Notes: generated by a model not told the origin, from the letters alone. Counted from the first letter of the stretch, positions 16,491 through 25,627 are shown. The stretch: DNA of 64,000 nt from Streptomyces eurythermus (GCF_014649115.1 NZ_BMSK01000028.1:1-64000); one strand, 5' to 3'. Numbers and translations: made by a program.

Positions 16491-18620
16491 TCAGCTGTCC
16501 GGGGTGGAGGAGACCCGCTCGGTGACGCCCGCCGGGACCCGGGTGCGCGGGGCCGGGGAGGTGGTGGCGGCGGTGCCGTCCGGGTGCGCGGCGGGAGCGG
16601 CGGCGGCGGACGGCAGGGTGAAGGTCAGCGGGGTGCCCGAGGAGGCGGTCCAGCCGGAGACCGCGCCCGCGTACGGGGTGCCGTAGGCGCCGCTGCCGAG
16701 GGTGGTGCCGGTGGGGAGGGTCGCCGGGACGGCGGTGCCGGCCGGCCCCTGCACGGTGACGGTGGTGCCGACGCGGTAGGCGGTGACCCGGCCGGCCTGT
16801 ACGGCGCTCTTCCAGGCGGCCCGGCGCTGGAGTTCGGCGCCGATGGCCTTCATCCGCAGGTTGACGACCGGGGTGTTGTCGGCGAACAGGGCGTCGTAGC
16901 CGTCGAGCACGCCGTTCAGGACCGGGTAGGCGATGCGGTCCTCGGCGAGGTTGGACTGGTGGATGAAGTGCGGCTTGGGGTCGTTGGACAGCACGTGGCC
17001 GAGGGCGATCCGGGTCTCCAGCGGCACGATGTGGTCGGTGTAGCCGGTGGCGGGGTCCAGCGGGGCCGGCAGGCAGGTGGTGGTGGCCGGGTTGTCCTCG
17101 CAGATGCCGCTGCCGCCCTGGGCCCGGCTGGTGTAGAGCCAGTTGTACTCGTCGACCTGCTCGGCCGCCCGGCCCGCGTTGTAGAAGACGTTCATCGGGT
17201 AGCGGGAGACGGTGGTGGCCGGGCCGACCTTGCGCTGTTCGGGGTCGCGGGAGTTGTCGGAGGCGAGCCACTTGACGCCCTCGACGGTGAGCGCGAGGCC
17301 CAGGTTGGGGTTGTCCTGCGGCTGCTGCGGCAGGATCTTCAGGCCGGAGTGCTCACCGGTGACCAGCTCCTCGGTGTCCAGCGGGAGTCCGGCGACCTGG
17401 CCCCAGGCGCGGTTGGTGGCGATCTCGTAGTCGATCGTGGCGAGGCTCACCCACTTGGTGCTGCCGTCGAAGTCGGTGGCGCAGGTCCAGGGCACGACGG
17501 TGACGTTCTGCTCGCAGCCGAGGAAGGCGTGCGTGTACGTGTGGTTGATCCAGCGGAACCTGTCCCGCTCGGCGATCAGCTTGTCGGCGAGCTGGTCGAC
17601 GCCGTTGTTGTCCTCGCGCTGGTCGACGCTGCCGGCGCCGTTGTAGGCCAGGTCGAGGGTGAAGCGGTGGCTGTTCTGCCAGGCGATGGCCTGGTCGACG
17701 TCCGCCGGGGTCATCCGGATCGGGTTGGGGGTGCCCCCGCCGTTCGCGCAGTCGACGTCGCCGGGCGTGCAGTTCAGCTGGGTGTCCCAGCGGTCGTCGG
17801 CGGCGAACACGTCGTCCACGTGGACGGCGAAGTAGTTGCGGGAGGCGCCGAGGTGCACCCCGCCGGTCATCCACTCCACGATCCCGCGGGCCAGCAGCCG
17901 GAACTGCTGCTGGTACCGGTTGTAGACGAAGGTGACGACCAGTTCGCGCCGGCCGTCGTGCCGGTACTCGCCGACCAGCGAGCCCTGTTTCGTGGTGCCC
18001 GGCACGGGTGCCTGCACGTACGGGGTGAAGTCGGCGCCGGCGGCGGGGGCCGACAGATAGGCGTAACTCTCGCCGACCGTGGGTGAGTTGTCCTCGAACG
18101 GGACCGCGCCGTCGAGGTAGCCGAAGGGGCCGGCCTGCCCGGCGGCGGTGACCTGGGCGCGGACGCCGTCGACGCTGCCCGAGTAGCCGCCGGACGTGGG
18201 TACCTGGAGGCCGACCTGGGGCCGGGCGTAGGTGTAGGCGTCGACCTGGGGGATCGCATAGGTCTGTTCGTAGGCGGCGAGGGCGCTCATCTCGGCGCTG
18301 CCGGCCGCGAACGGGTTGTCGTTGGGCAGGACGACGGCCTGGTACTTGGCGCGCGGGCGGCCGTCGACGGTGTCGGCGAGGAAGGCCGCGTCGATGGTGG
18401 GCCGGTCGGCGCGGGTGAGATCGACCTTGGTGTACGGCGTCCCGGCGGTGTCGAGTTCGGCGGCTATGGCGTCGGTGGCCGGGCCCCCGTCGCTCACCAC
18501 CAGGACTCTGAGGTCGATGCGGGCTGTGGTGGTGTCGGCCTGGGCCGGACCGGCCGGCAGGGCGAGCGCGCCGATGAGCGCGCCCACCGTCAGGGCGGTG
18601 GTGCGTATGGTCCGCTTCAT
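16491..18620 (-). CDS. Secreted Agd3-like polysaccharide deacetylase (CE18-type)
   Basis: The 709 aa protein has a Sec signal peptide ending PAQADTTTA (about 27). A Rossmann-like N-terminal part follows (LRVLVVSDGGPATDAIAAEL, KYQAVVLPNDNPF). The catalytic region has FAVHVDDVFAADDRWD (about 265), the metal-binding HTYTHAFLGC (about 360) and KPHFIHQSNLAEDR near 570, followed by a small C-terminal beta domain. This is the layout of fungal Agd3, which partly deacetylates galactosaminogalactan, and of bacterial CE18 members. ATG 18620 has a GGGGAGGGGA ribosome site. Its place next to PelF-like and Sph3-like genes fits extracellular deacetylation of an aminated polymer. Confidence 0.75.
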   Translation of the reverse strand: MKRTIRTTALTVGALIGALALPAGPAQADTTTARIDLRVLVVSDGGPATDAIAAELDTAGTPYTKVDLTRADRPTIDAAFLADTVDGRPRAKYQAVVLPNDNPFAAGSAEMSALAAYEQTYAIPQVDAYTYARPQVGLQVPTSGGYSGSVDGVRAQVTAAGQAGPFGYLDGAVPFEDNSPTVGESYAYLSAPAAGADFTPYVQAPVPGTTKQGSLVGEYRHDGRRELVVTFVYNRYQQQFRLLARGIVEWMTGGVHLGASRNYFAVHVDDVFAADDRWDTQLNCTPGDVDCANGGGTPNPIRMTPADVDQAIAWQNSHRFTLDLAYNGAGSVDQREDNNGVDQLADKLIAERDRFRWINHTYTHAFLGCEQNVTVVPWTCATDFDGSTKWVSLATIDYEIATNRAWGQVAGLPLDTEELVTGEHSGLKILPQQPQDNPNLGLALTVEGVKWLASDNSRDPEQRKVGPATTVSRYPMNVFYNAGRAAEQVDEYNWLYTSRAQGGSGICEDNPATTTCLPAPLDPATGYTDHIVPLETRIALGHVLSNDPKPHFIHQSNLAEDRIAYPVLNGVLDGYDALFADNTPVVNLRMKAIGAELQRRAAWKSAVQAGRVTAYRVGTTVTVQGPAGTAVPATLPTGTTLGSGAYGTPYAGAVSGWTASSGTPLTFTLPSAAAAPAAHPDGTAATTSPAPRTRVPAGVTERVSSTPDS

Positions 18621-19017
18621 TGCGGTGAAGTCCCCTCCCCGGACAGGGGTGAGCACGGCTCCCATGGAGCGGACGCACCCCCTCGCGCGACGCCGGCGTC
18701 CCCCTCAGAAGCCGGTCGTCGGCGCATCCGTCGCGTCACATGGTGATGTCTCTGTGGAGCTTTTGTGGTCGAGTTAAGAAAGATGACGGAAAAGCAACAC
18801 ATGTTGGTCGCCGACCAGGGCAACCGAATAGGTCTTTTTCCCGTCATGGCCGTGCGGTGGTACAGGACGCGGAGCGGACCCGGCTGGCTGGTCCGGCCGC
18901 CGTACGACGCACCGGCGGACCATGCGGTCCGCCGGGCGATGTGTCGCGGCGCGCCCCGTGGCGGGCTCGCGGCCGGGGCTGTTTCCAGTCACCGGCCCGC
19001 GGCCGCCATCGCGCCCG
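18621..19017. other. Gene-free leader and promoter region of the deacetylase gene
   Basis: About 400 bp without a convincing gene. The part at 18735-18850 is clearly richer in A/T than its surroundings (for example TTAAGAAAGATGACGGAAAA) and probably holds the promoter for the leftward deacetylase gene. A strong hairpin at 18912-18935 is listed separately. Confidence 0.5.
18912..18935 (-). terminator. Hairpin terminator after the 175 aa secreted protein gene
   Basis: A perfect 10 bp stem, CCGGCGGACC with GGTCCGCCGG around the loop ATGC, lies about 80 bp beyond the stop of the leftward secreted-protein gene. Confidence 0.6.
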
Positions 19018-19545
19018 TCAGGCGCAGAGCACCCGGGTCTCGGGGGTGTAGACGGGTCCGCCGTTGGTGTTGCTGCTGTCGCTGAACTCGGCGTAGTAGT
19101 ACGAGTAGAAGCCGATGTTGCCGTTGCAGCCGGAGTCGGCGGCGACCTGGAGGGTCAGCGTGACGGTCCGGCTCTGGCCGGGCGGGATGGTGGAGCCGTA
19201 GTTCGCGCCGAGGTTGTTCGGGCCGGTGCCGGAGCACGGGGTGCTGCCGGCCGCGGTGGCCAGGCTGCAGCCGGTGAAGCTGTACTTCAGGTCCGGGCGC
19301 TGGGTGGTCAGCCAGGTCGGGTCGATGGTCTGGTACACGAACCAGACGTCGTAGGTCTTGTTGTTGGTGAGCGTCATCGACAGCTTCACCGTGCCGCCGG
19401 GGGTGGTGGTGGCGGAGTCGGTGGCGAAGGTGAGGGTGGTCGGCGCGGGGTCGGCGGCGCTCGCGCTGGGGGCCAGGCCGAAGACGGCGAGGAGGAAGGC
19501 GAGGACGGCGGTGAGACCGAGGCGTCTCGGCAGAGGTGATCGCAT
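19018..19545 (-). CDS. Secreted protein of unknown function
   Basis: The 175 aa protein has a clear Sec signal peptide (MRSPLPRRLGLTAVLAFLL to SASAADP). The mature part of about 145 residues is rich in Thr, Ser, Asn and Tyr. Four Cys residues (GCSLATAAGSTPC, SGCNG, VLCA) could make two disulfides. The strand pattern TLTFATDSATTTPGGTVKLSMTLTNN resembles an immunoglobulin-like or DUF11-type beta sandwich. It is exported, probably as a matrix or wall protein, and lies directly upstream of the polysaccharide locus in the same direction. The family is not recognised. Confidence 0.75.
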   Translation of the reverse strand: MRSPLPRRLGLTAVLAFLLAVFGLAPSASAADPAPTTLTFATDSATTTPGGTVKLSMTLTNNKTYDVWFVYQTIDPTWLTTQRPDLKYSFTGCSLATAAGSTPCSGTGPNNLGANYGSTIPPGQSRTVTLTLQVAADSGCNGNIGFYSYYYAEFSDSSNTNGGPVYTPETRVLCA

Positions 19546-19931
19546 GGCCCGGGAGGCTAGGCACGGGCCGGGCGCGGCGTCTGCACCCGTGCACGGATCC
19601 GGAGCCGGATCGGCCGAAAGTGATCGCCATGTGAAGAAGTTGCGATGACACCGTGCCGACGCGTCTCCTTTCGCATCCGCGCACGCCGGGCGTGGTGGAC
19701 GCGGGAGGAGAGCGGGCCGTGAGGGTGCGGTGACACACCGTACGCCGTTGGCGCGTACGCGCCGCCCGGCCGGCGACGGAACGGCGGCCGCCGCTTGTAA
19801 AGCGGACCCTTTCCGGCCACAGGGCGGTTTCCGGCCGTCGTGCGCGGCGCCGAGTGGGGCATGTCCGCGTCCCGTGGGGGTATCCGGCCTGCGAATTCGA
19901 TCGTCCGGCGGATCATCAGGAGGCGAAGCGC
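19546..19931. other. Gene-free divergent region
   Basis: About 390 bp between the divergent secreted-protein and DUF5133 genes. I see no convincing coding frame. It should hold the two promoters; the only clear signal is AGGAGG at 19918-19923 just before the DUF5133 start. Confidence 0.5.
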
Positions 19932-20168
19932 ATGCTCATGGCACACCCCGCGGTACTGGAGGACCTCATCGCCCAGTACGAGACCCTGTCCCTGCTCGGG
20001 GCCGAGGAGAGCACCCCCGAGGCCCGGCAGCGGCTCGCGGACATCTCCTACACGCTGTGCGTGGCCACCGGCACCCGGGATGTCGACATGGCCCTGATCG
20101 CCGCCCGCCACCGCCTGTCCGGGGCCCGCCCGGAGGACGACTCCCTGCTCCAGGCGTCCGGGGCCTGA
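19932..20168 (+). CDS. DUF5133 small protein
   Basis: The 78 aa protein reads MLMAHPAVLEDLIAQYETL, then RQRLADISYTLCVATGTRDV, the pattern of the DUF5133 family of Streptomyces. It is all-helical with no signal or membrane segment. A strong AGGAGG lies 9 nt before the ATG at 19932. The family has no known biochemical role. In other streptomycetes members appear as short stand-alone genes. Confidence 0.8.
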   Translation: MLMAHPAVLEDLIAQYETLSLLGAEESTPEARQRLADISYTLCVATGTRDVDMALIAARHRLSGARPEDDSLLQASGA

Positions 20169-20274
20169 TCCGCCCCTCCCCCGAACCCGCCGCCTCCCGC
20201 TTCTGGTCGGCGGGACGCACCGGACGGTATACAGATCCGGTCGGACCGCGAGGGCGAGCACAGGGGGAGGGCGC

Positions 20275-21396
20275 ATGGCGCGCGAGAGGCGACCGGCGGG
20301 GCGGCGCGCCGCCGTCGTGGCGGCGGTACTGGGCGCATGCGTCCTGGCCGCGGCCGGCACGGCACCACCGGCCGACGCGCACCCCGGCGGCCACACAGGC
20401 GCGCCCCCCGGCGGGCACGGCCGCGCGGCCGCCTATGTGGCGCTCGGCGACTCCTACACCTCCGGCCCCGGGATCCCGGCGCAGGTGGACGCCGGCTGCG
20501 CCCGCTCGGACCACAACTACCCCTCGCTCGTGGCCGCCGAGCGGCGCACGCGCGCGTTCACGGACGTCAGCTGCGGCGGGGCCACGACCGCCGAGATGTG
20601 GCGGGCGCAGGGCGCCAACCCGCCCCAGCTCGACGCGCTGGACCGGCACACCGGCCTGGTGACCGTGCAGATCGGCGGCAACGACGTCGGCTTCGGCCCC
20701 ATCATCGGCACCTGCGCCCGGCTCGCCGCGCAGGACCCGGCGGGCAACCCCTGCGAGCGCGCCTACCGGGCGTCCGGGCACGACGAACTCGCCCTCGCCG
20801 TGCTGCGCACCGCGCCGAAGGTCGACCGGGTGCTGCGCGCGGTGCGCGCCCGCGCCCCGCACGCCCGGGTGCTCGTCGTCGGCTATCCCGCCCTGCTCCC
20901 CGACGACGGCAGCGGCTGCTTCCCGCAGGTCCCGTTCGCGGCCAAGGACTTCCCCTATCTTCGGGACACCGAGAAGCGGCTGAACCGGATGCTCCGGCTG
21001 GTGGCCGGGGTGAACCGGGCCGAGTACGTGGACACCTACGGCCCCACGGCCGGCCACGACATGTGCCGGGCGCCCGCGGACCGGTGGATCGAGCCGCTCC
21101 AGCCGGCCGCGCCCGCGGCGCCCGCGCACCCCAACGCCCGGGGCGAGGCGGCCATGGCGCAGGCCGTCCTCGGCCGGCTGGAGCGGGAGCGCGGGCGCGG
21201 CCGGCTGGAGCGGCCCCCGCCGGCCGGGAGCCGCCCCGCGGACCCGGTCAGCCGCCGAGCGCGCCCAGCACCACGGCCTGGGCCTCCTCCTGCACCCGGG
21301 CGAGGTGGTCCTGGCCGAGGAAGGACTCGGCGTACACCTTGTAGACGTCCTCGGTGCCCGAGGGCCGGGCGGCGAACCAGGCGTTCTCGGTGGTGA
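20275..21396 (+). CDS. Secreted SGNH-fold lipase/esterase
   Basis: The protein has a signal peptide (about 1-36) and the four SGNH blocks: ALGDSYTSGPG (nucleophile Ser), CGGATTAEMW, QIGGNDVGFG, and AHPNARGEAAMA with the catalytic His. Six Cys in the mature part suggest three disulfides, as in Streptomyces secreted lipases. GGGGGAGGG precedes the ATG. The real domain ends near residue 305. The frame then runs on for about 70 Pro/Arg-rich residues and overlaps the end of the convergent phosphoglucomutase gene by 149 bp. That tail may be an extension from a lost stop codon. Confidence 0.85.
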   Translation: MARERRPAGRRAAVVAAVLGACVLAAAGTAPPADAHPGGHTGAPPGGHGRAAAYVALGDSYTSGPGIPAQVDAGCARSDHNYPSLVAAERRTRAFTDVSCGGATTAEMWRAQGANPPQLDALDRHTGLVTVQIGGNDVGFGPIIGTCARLAAQDPAGNPCERAYRASGHDELALAVLRTAPKVDRVLRAVRARAPHARVLVVGYPALLPDDGSGCFPQVPFAAKDFPYLRDTEKRLNRMLRLVAGVNRAEYVDTYGPTAGHDMCRAPADRWIEPLQPAAPAAPAHPNARGEAAMAQAVLGRLERERGRGRLERPPPAGSRPADPVSRRARPAPRPGPPPAPGRGGPGRGRTRRTPCRRPRCPRAGRRTRRSRW

Positions 21397-22888
21397 CCTT
21401 GATGCCGCCGATCGCGGCGCCGTTGCCGGGCGCCTCGGTGAGCACGGCCGTGACCGGCTCCCCGGCCAGCGTGTCCGCGGTGACCTGGGCCGGTGACAAC
21501 TTGCCGAGCAGCGCCTTCTGTTCGCGGGTGGCGGGCGCGTCGATGCGGGCGTAGGCGGGAGCGCCGAAGCGGTCGGTCAGACCGGCGTAGTGCTCCGAGG
21601 GCGTCTGGTCGGTGACCGCCGTGATCTCGGCGGCGAGCAGCGCCAGGATGATGCCGTCCTTGTCGGTGGTCCACACCGAGCCGTCCCGGCGCAGGAAGGA
21701 CGCGCCGGCCGACTCCTCGCCGCCGAACCCGAGGTCGCCGCCGACGAGTCCGTCCACGAACCACTTGAACCCGACCGGCACCTCCACCAGGCGGCGGCCG
21801 AGGTCGGCGGCGACCCGGTCGATCATGGTGGAGGAGACCAGGGTCTTGCCGATGCCCGCGGCGGCCGGCCACTGCTCGCGGTGCCGGTAGAGGTAGGAGA
21901 TGGCGACCGCGAGGTAGTGGTTGGGGTTCATCAGGCCCGCGTCCGGGGTGACGATGCCGTGCCGGTCGGCGTCGGCGTCGTTGCCGGTGGCGATGCGGAA
22001 GCGGTCGCGCTGCTCGATGAGGGAGGCCATCGCGTACGGCGAGGAGCAGTCCATGCGGATCTGGCCGTCCCAGTCCAGGGTCATGAACCGCCAGGTGGGG
22101 TCGGTGTGCGGGTTGACCACCGTCAGGTCGATGCCGTGCTGTTCGGCGATCCGGCCCCAGTAGGCGACGGAGGCACCGCCGAGCGGATCGGCGCCGATGC
22201 GCACCCCGGCCGCGCGGACGGCGTCCAGATCCAGCACGCTGGGCAGATCGCCGACGTAGGTGCCGAGGAAGTCGTAGCGGCCGGTGGTGTCCGCGGCGAG
22301 CGCGCGGGCGTACGGCAGCCGGCGCACGTCCTTCAGGCCGCCCGCGATGATCTGGTTGGCGCGGTCCTGGATCCAGGAGGTGGCGTCGGAGGCGGCCGGG
22401 CCGCCGCTCGGCGGGTTGTACTTGAAGCCGCCGTCGGCGGGCGGGTTGTGCGAGGGGGTGACCACCACGCCGTCGGCCAGGCCCGAGGTGCGGCCCCGGT
22501 TGTACGTCAGGATCGCGTGCGAGACGGCGGGGGTGGGCGTGTAGCCGTCCGCGTCGTCGATGAGCACGCTCACCTCGTTGGCGGCGAAGACCTCCAGCGC
22601 GGTGGCCTTCGCCGGCTCGGACAGGGCGTGCGTGTCGGCGCCCAGGAAGAGCGGGCCGTCCGTGCCCTGGGCGGCACGGTATTCGCAGATGGCCTGGCTG
22701 GTGGCGGCGATGTGGTCCTCGTTGAAGGCGCTCGCCAGGGACGAGCCTCGGTGCCCCGAGGTGCCGAACGCCACCCGCTGTGCCGGGTCCGCCGGGTCGG
22801 GGTGCAGCGTGTAGTACGCCGTGACCAGCCGGGCCACGTCGACAAGGTCCTCGGGACGGGCCGGCCGGCCGGCTCGTTCGTGCGGCAT
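21248..22888 (-). CDS. pgm: Phosphoglucomutase (alpha-D-glucose phosphate specific)
   Basis: The 546 aa enzyme has AFGTSGHRGSS near the N-terminus, the phosphoserine loop TPSHNPPADGGFKYN (Ser about 145), the metal-binding DNDADADRHG-type motif (TGNDADADRHG, about 300) and GGEESAGASF in the sugar-binding region, with RPSGTEDVYKVYAE at the end. It interconverts glucose-1-phosphate and glucose-6-phosphate and feeds glycogen and NDP-sugar synthesis, including any polysaccharide made nearby. ATG 22888 matches the conserved start of the family. Confidence 0.95.
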   Translation of the reverse strand: MPHERAGRPARPEDLVDVARLVTAYYTLHPDPADPAQRVAFGTSGHRGSSLASAFNEDHIAATSQAICEYRAAQGTDGPLFLGADTHALSEPAKATALEVFAANEVSVLIDDADGYTPTPAVSHAILTYNRGRTSGLADGVVVTPSHNPPADGGFKYNPPSGGPAASDATSWIQDRANQIIAGGLKDVRRLPYARALAADTTGRYDFLGTYVGDLPSVLDLDAVRAAGVRIGADPLGGASVAYWGRIAEQHGIDLTVVNPHTDPTWRFMTLDWDGQIRMDCSSPYAMASLIEQRDRFRIATGNDADADRHGIVTPDAGLMNPNHYLAVAISYLYRHREQWPAAAGIGKTLVSSTMIDRVAADLGRRLVEVPVGFKWFVDGLVGGDLGFGGEESAGASFLRRDGSVWTTDKDGIILALLAAEITAVTDQTPSEHYAGLTDRFGAPAYARIDAPATREQKALLGKLSPAQVTADTLAGEPVTAVLTEAPGNGAAIGGIKVTTENAWFAARPSGTEDVYKVYAESFLGQDHLARVQEEAQAVVLGALGG

Positions 22889-23041
22889 GAGTACCGTTCC
22901 TCCGCATCGGTGGGTCGTTCGCTCACCCGCCATCTTTCCTCGTGGCGGGCGCGCCGGGCGAGTGCGCCCCACCAGGCGGGATGCCGCGCCGTGGTGAGGA
23001 CGAGTTCGGCGCCCCGGAGCAGGGTGGTGGGCGCGGGCCCG

Positions 23042-24622
23042 TCAGCTCCTGCGCGCCTTCTCCTGTTCCCGCGCGAAGGCGTACAGCTCCTTGGAGGTGG
23101 CGATGAGTTCGCGCCGCTCCTCCCTCGACCCGACCATCGGCTGCGAGCCCTTGAGCGGCACCTGGGCGCTCTCCGGCAGGAACCGCACGGTGAGCAGGCC
23201 GATGGCGCCGGCCAGCATCAGGTAGTAGGCGGGCATGAGGTCGTCGCCGCTCAGCTCGACCAGCGCGGCGGTGACCAGCGGGGTGGTGCCGCCGAACGCG
23301 GCGACCGCGAAGTTGAAGCCGATGCCCATGGCCGCGTAGCGCACGGCGGTCGGGAACAGCGCGGGCAGGGTGGCGGCGCTGGGCGCGGCGAAGCAGGCCA
23401 GCAGCGTGGCCAGGATCAGCACCCCGGCGATCGGCGGCCAGGTGCCGTCCGCCTTGATCAGCCAGAAGGACGGCACGGCGAGCACGATCATCGCGGCGGC
23501 GCCGACGGCGTAGAGCGGCCGCCGGCCCACCCGGTCGCTGAGCCGGCCGAGGAACGTGATCAGGATGACGATCCACACCATGCCGACGAGCACCAGCAGG
23601 TCGGCGGAGCCGCTGGAGCGGTGCAGGGTCTCGGTCTGATAGGTCGGCAGATAGCCGGTGACCATGTAATTGGTGACGTTGTACAGCAGCACCAGGCCCA
23701 TGCAGACGAGCAGGGCCCGCCAGTGGTTGCGGACGATGTCCTTGAACTCGCTGCCGGCCGACTCCTGCGCCAGGGCCTTCTCGTGTTCGTCCAGCTGCTG
23801 CTGGAAGGCCGGGGACTCCTCCAGCTTCATCCGCATGTAGAGACCGATCACACCGAGCGGCCCGGCGATGAGGAACGGCACGCGCCAGCCCCAGGACAGC
23901 ATCTGGTCGTCGGTCAGGGCCAGGTTCAGCGCGGTGACCAGGGCCGACCCGAGGGCGTAACCGGCGAAGGTGCCGAAGTCGAGCCAGCTGGAGAGGAAGC
24001 CGCGCCGGCGGTCCGGGGAGTACTCGGCGACGAAGGTGGTGGCCCCGCCGTACTCGCCGCCGGTGGAGAAGCCCTGGACCATGCGGGCCAGCAGGAGCAG
24101 CACGGGCGCGGCGATGCCGAGGGTGGCGTAACCGGGGATGAGGCCGATGGCGAAGGTGCCCGCGGCCATCATGATCATGGTGGTGGCGAGCACCTTCTGG
24201 CGGCCGATCCGGTCGCCGAGCGGCCCGAAGACCAGTCCGCCGAGGGGGCGTACGACGAAGGCGGCGGCGAAGGTCGCGAACGAGGAGATGACCTGGGCGG
24301 CCGGGGAGGCGCCGGGGAAGAACACCTTGCCGATGGTGGCGGCGAGGTAGCTGTAGACGCCGAAGTCGAACCACTCCATGCAGTTGCCGAGCGCGGAGGC
24401 GCCGACCGCGCGCCGCAGCAGCGGCGGCTCGACCACCTGGACGTCGTCGGCGCGGAAGGCCCGCCGGTTGCGCCGCAGCCTGCGGCTCAGCTCCTCGCGG
24501 ACCTGGTGCGGCAGCCGGGCCACGGCCCTCGGCACCCGCGCCCCGCTCCGCGCACTCCCCTCCCCGCCAGGCCTGGCCTCCCCGCCGGGCATGGACTCCC
24601 CGCCGGACTTCTCACCGCTCAT
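23042..24622 (-). CDS. MHS-family MFS transporter (ProP-like)
   Basis: The 526 aa protein has a long charged N-terminal tail of about 70 residues and twelve predicted helices. Family motifs are visible: GNCMEWFDFGVYSYLA at helix 1, FGPLGDRIGRQKVLATTM in loop 2-3, FSTGGEYGGATTFVAEY and LGRLSDRVGRRPLY. These are hallmarks of the metabolite/proton symporter group with ProP, the proline/betaine osmolyte importer. The C-terminus keeps a charged helical tail (EERRELIATSKELYAFAREQEKARR). The substrate may be an osmolyte or a dicarboxylate. Confidence 0.88.
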   Translation of the reverse strand: MSGEKSGGESMPGGEARPGGEGSARSGARVPRAVARLPHQVREELSRRLRRNRRAFRADDVQVVEPPLLRRAVGASALGNCMEWFDFGVYSYLAATIGKVFFPGASPAAQVISSFATFAAAFVVRPLGGLVFGPLGDRIGRQKVLATTMIMMAAGTFAIGLIPGYATLGIAAPVLLLLARMVQGFSTGGEYGGATTFVAEYSPDRRRGFLSSWLDFGTFAGYALGSALVTALNLALTDDQMLSWGWRVPFLIAGPLGVIGLYMRMKLEESPAFQQQLDEHEKALAQESAGSEFKDIVRNHWRALLVCMGLVLLYNVTNYMVTGYLPTYQTETLHRSSGSADLLVLVGMVWIVILITFLGRLSDRVGRRPLYAVGAAAMIVLAVPSFWLIKADGTWPPIAGVLILATLLACFAAPSAATLPALFPTAVRYAAMGIGFNFAVAAFGGTTPLVTAALVELSGDDLMPAYYLMLAGAIGLLTVRFLPESAQVPLKGSQPMVGSREERRELIATSKELYAFAREQEKARRS

Positions 24623-24828
24623 GAGCGCGCCTCCTTCCGCTCGCCGTCTTGATCACCGCCTGCCCCTCTCGCCGGGCCGGAAACGGAACCGTTCCCCCCG
24701 GTCTCGGCGGCGGGGAATATGACGCACGCCACAGACGTAAGGAAAAAGTAGGACATAATGGAGGTCACCGGACGACGTTGTCAGCCCGACCTTCGCGCGA
24801 CCCGCGACCCCAAGGAGCCGTTCCCCGC

Positions 24829-25008
24829 ATGGCGCACGGAGCCCACCGCAGCCCCCTTCTGCCGCCCCACCCCGACCTGGCCCTCGCCCGTGACTGTGAG
24901 CAGTGCCTCGGCTGGGGCACCGTCGTCACCCGCGACGGACACCACGAGCTGTGCCACACCTGCCAGCCGGGCCCCGCCGAGGGAGCGGCCGGCAGCCCCT
25001 GCCCCTAG
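24829..25008 (+). CDS. Small zinc-ribbon-like protein
   Basis: The 59 aa protein starts MAHGAHRSPLLPPHPDLALA and contains CEQCLGWGTVVTRDGHHELC followed by HTCQ, a CxxC...CxxC arrangement that probably binds zinc. It is followed about 130 bp later by the antiporter genes. No function is assigned, and a nucleic-acid or protein-binding role is only a guess from the ribbon. Confidence 0.55.
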   Translation: MAHGAHRSPLLPPHPDLALARDCEQCLGWGTVVTRDGHHELCHTCQPGPAEGAAGSPCP

Positions 25009-25135
25009 CCCCGGCTCCCTGCCCCTGACCTCGTCCCAGCCCCCTCGCCCCGCCCCGCCCGGAAGGATCACCTTCCGGATAGGCTCGGGTAACGATTTCC
25101 CCAAGAAACATTCAAGGCCGAGGCAGGGGGCTGCC

Positions 25136-25621
25136 ATGAGCACCGCACGCACCAGCAGGACACCGTTGCCGGGCATCGGCGTCCGGTACGACCTGACGAC
25201 CCGCGAACACCGCCATCTGTCGGTGGTCGCCCACCGGGACGGTTCGCGCACCCTGAGCGCCTACCGGAACGACGACCCCGACGCCTGCGCGCTGTCGGTC
25301 CGGCTCACCGGACAGGAGGCGGAGGCCCTGGTGGACGTCCTGAAGCCGACCCACCACAGCCCCACCCTGCTGTCCACCACGGAACTGGGCCTGGTGGCCG
25401 AACGGATCGAGCTGTCCGGGACCTCCCACTGGAACGGACGGCTGCTCGGCGACACCCGGATGCGCACGGAGACCGGCGTGTCGATCGTGGCCGTCCTGCG
25501 CCGCGCCGAGGCGATCCCCTCCCCCGGCCCCGGCTTCCGGCTGGCCGGCGGGGACACGCTGATCGTCATCGGCACCCGCGAGGGTGTGGACGCCGCCGCC
25601 GCCATACTCGGCCGGGAGTGA
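25136..25621 (+). CDS. Cation:proton antiporter regulatory subunit (KhtT-like, TrkA-C)
   Basis: The 161 aa protein has an N-terminal beta domain (PGIGVRYDLTTREHRHLSVVAHRDG) and a C-terminal RCK/TrkA-C domain (about 80-158), ending FRLAGGDTLIVIGTREGVD. This is the build of KhtT, the nucleotide- and pH-sensing regulator of the KhtU K+/H+ antiporter, whose gene follows after 6 bp. It acts at the inner face of the membrane. Expression is presumably shared with the antiporter gene. Confidence 0.88.
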   Translation: MSTARTSRTPLPGIGVRYDLTTREHRHLSVVAHRDGSRTLSAYRNDDPDACALSVRLTGQEAEALVDVLKPTHHSPTLLSTTELGLVAERIELSGTSHWNGRLLGDTRMRTETGVSIVAVLRRAEAIPSPGPGFRLAGGDTLIVIGTREGVDAAAAILGRE

Positions 25622-25627
25622 GCGCCG

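Noticed and set aside
14863..17271. Upstream extension of the polytopic membrane protein frame to 17271.
   Set aside because: This part overlaps the glycosyltransferase and deacetylase genes in another frame; the real start is the ATGA overlap at 14862.
18765..19085. Plus-strand frame starting MVELRKMTEKQHMLVADQ.
   Set aside because: The first part looks non-random, but it runs antisense into the secreted-protein gene and has no conserved domain; it more likely marks an A/T-rich regulatory region.
21590..24652. Plus-strand open frame of 1020 codons.
   Set aside because: It is antisense to pgm and the MHS transporter gene and shows only shadow composition.
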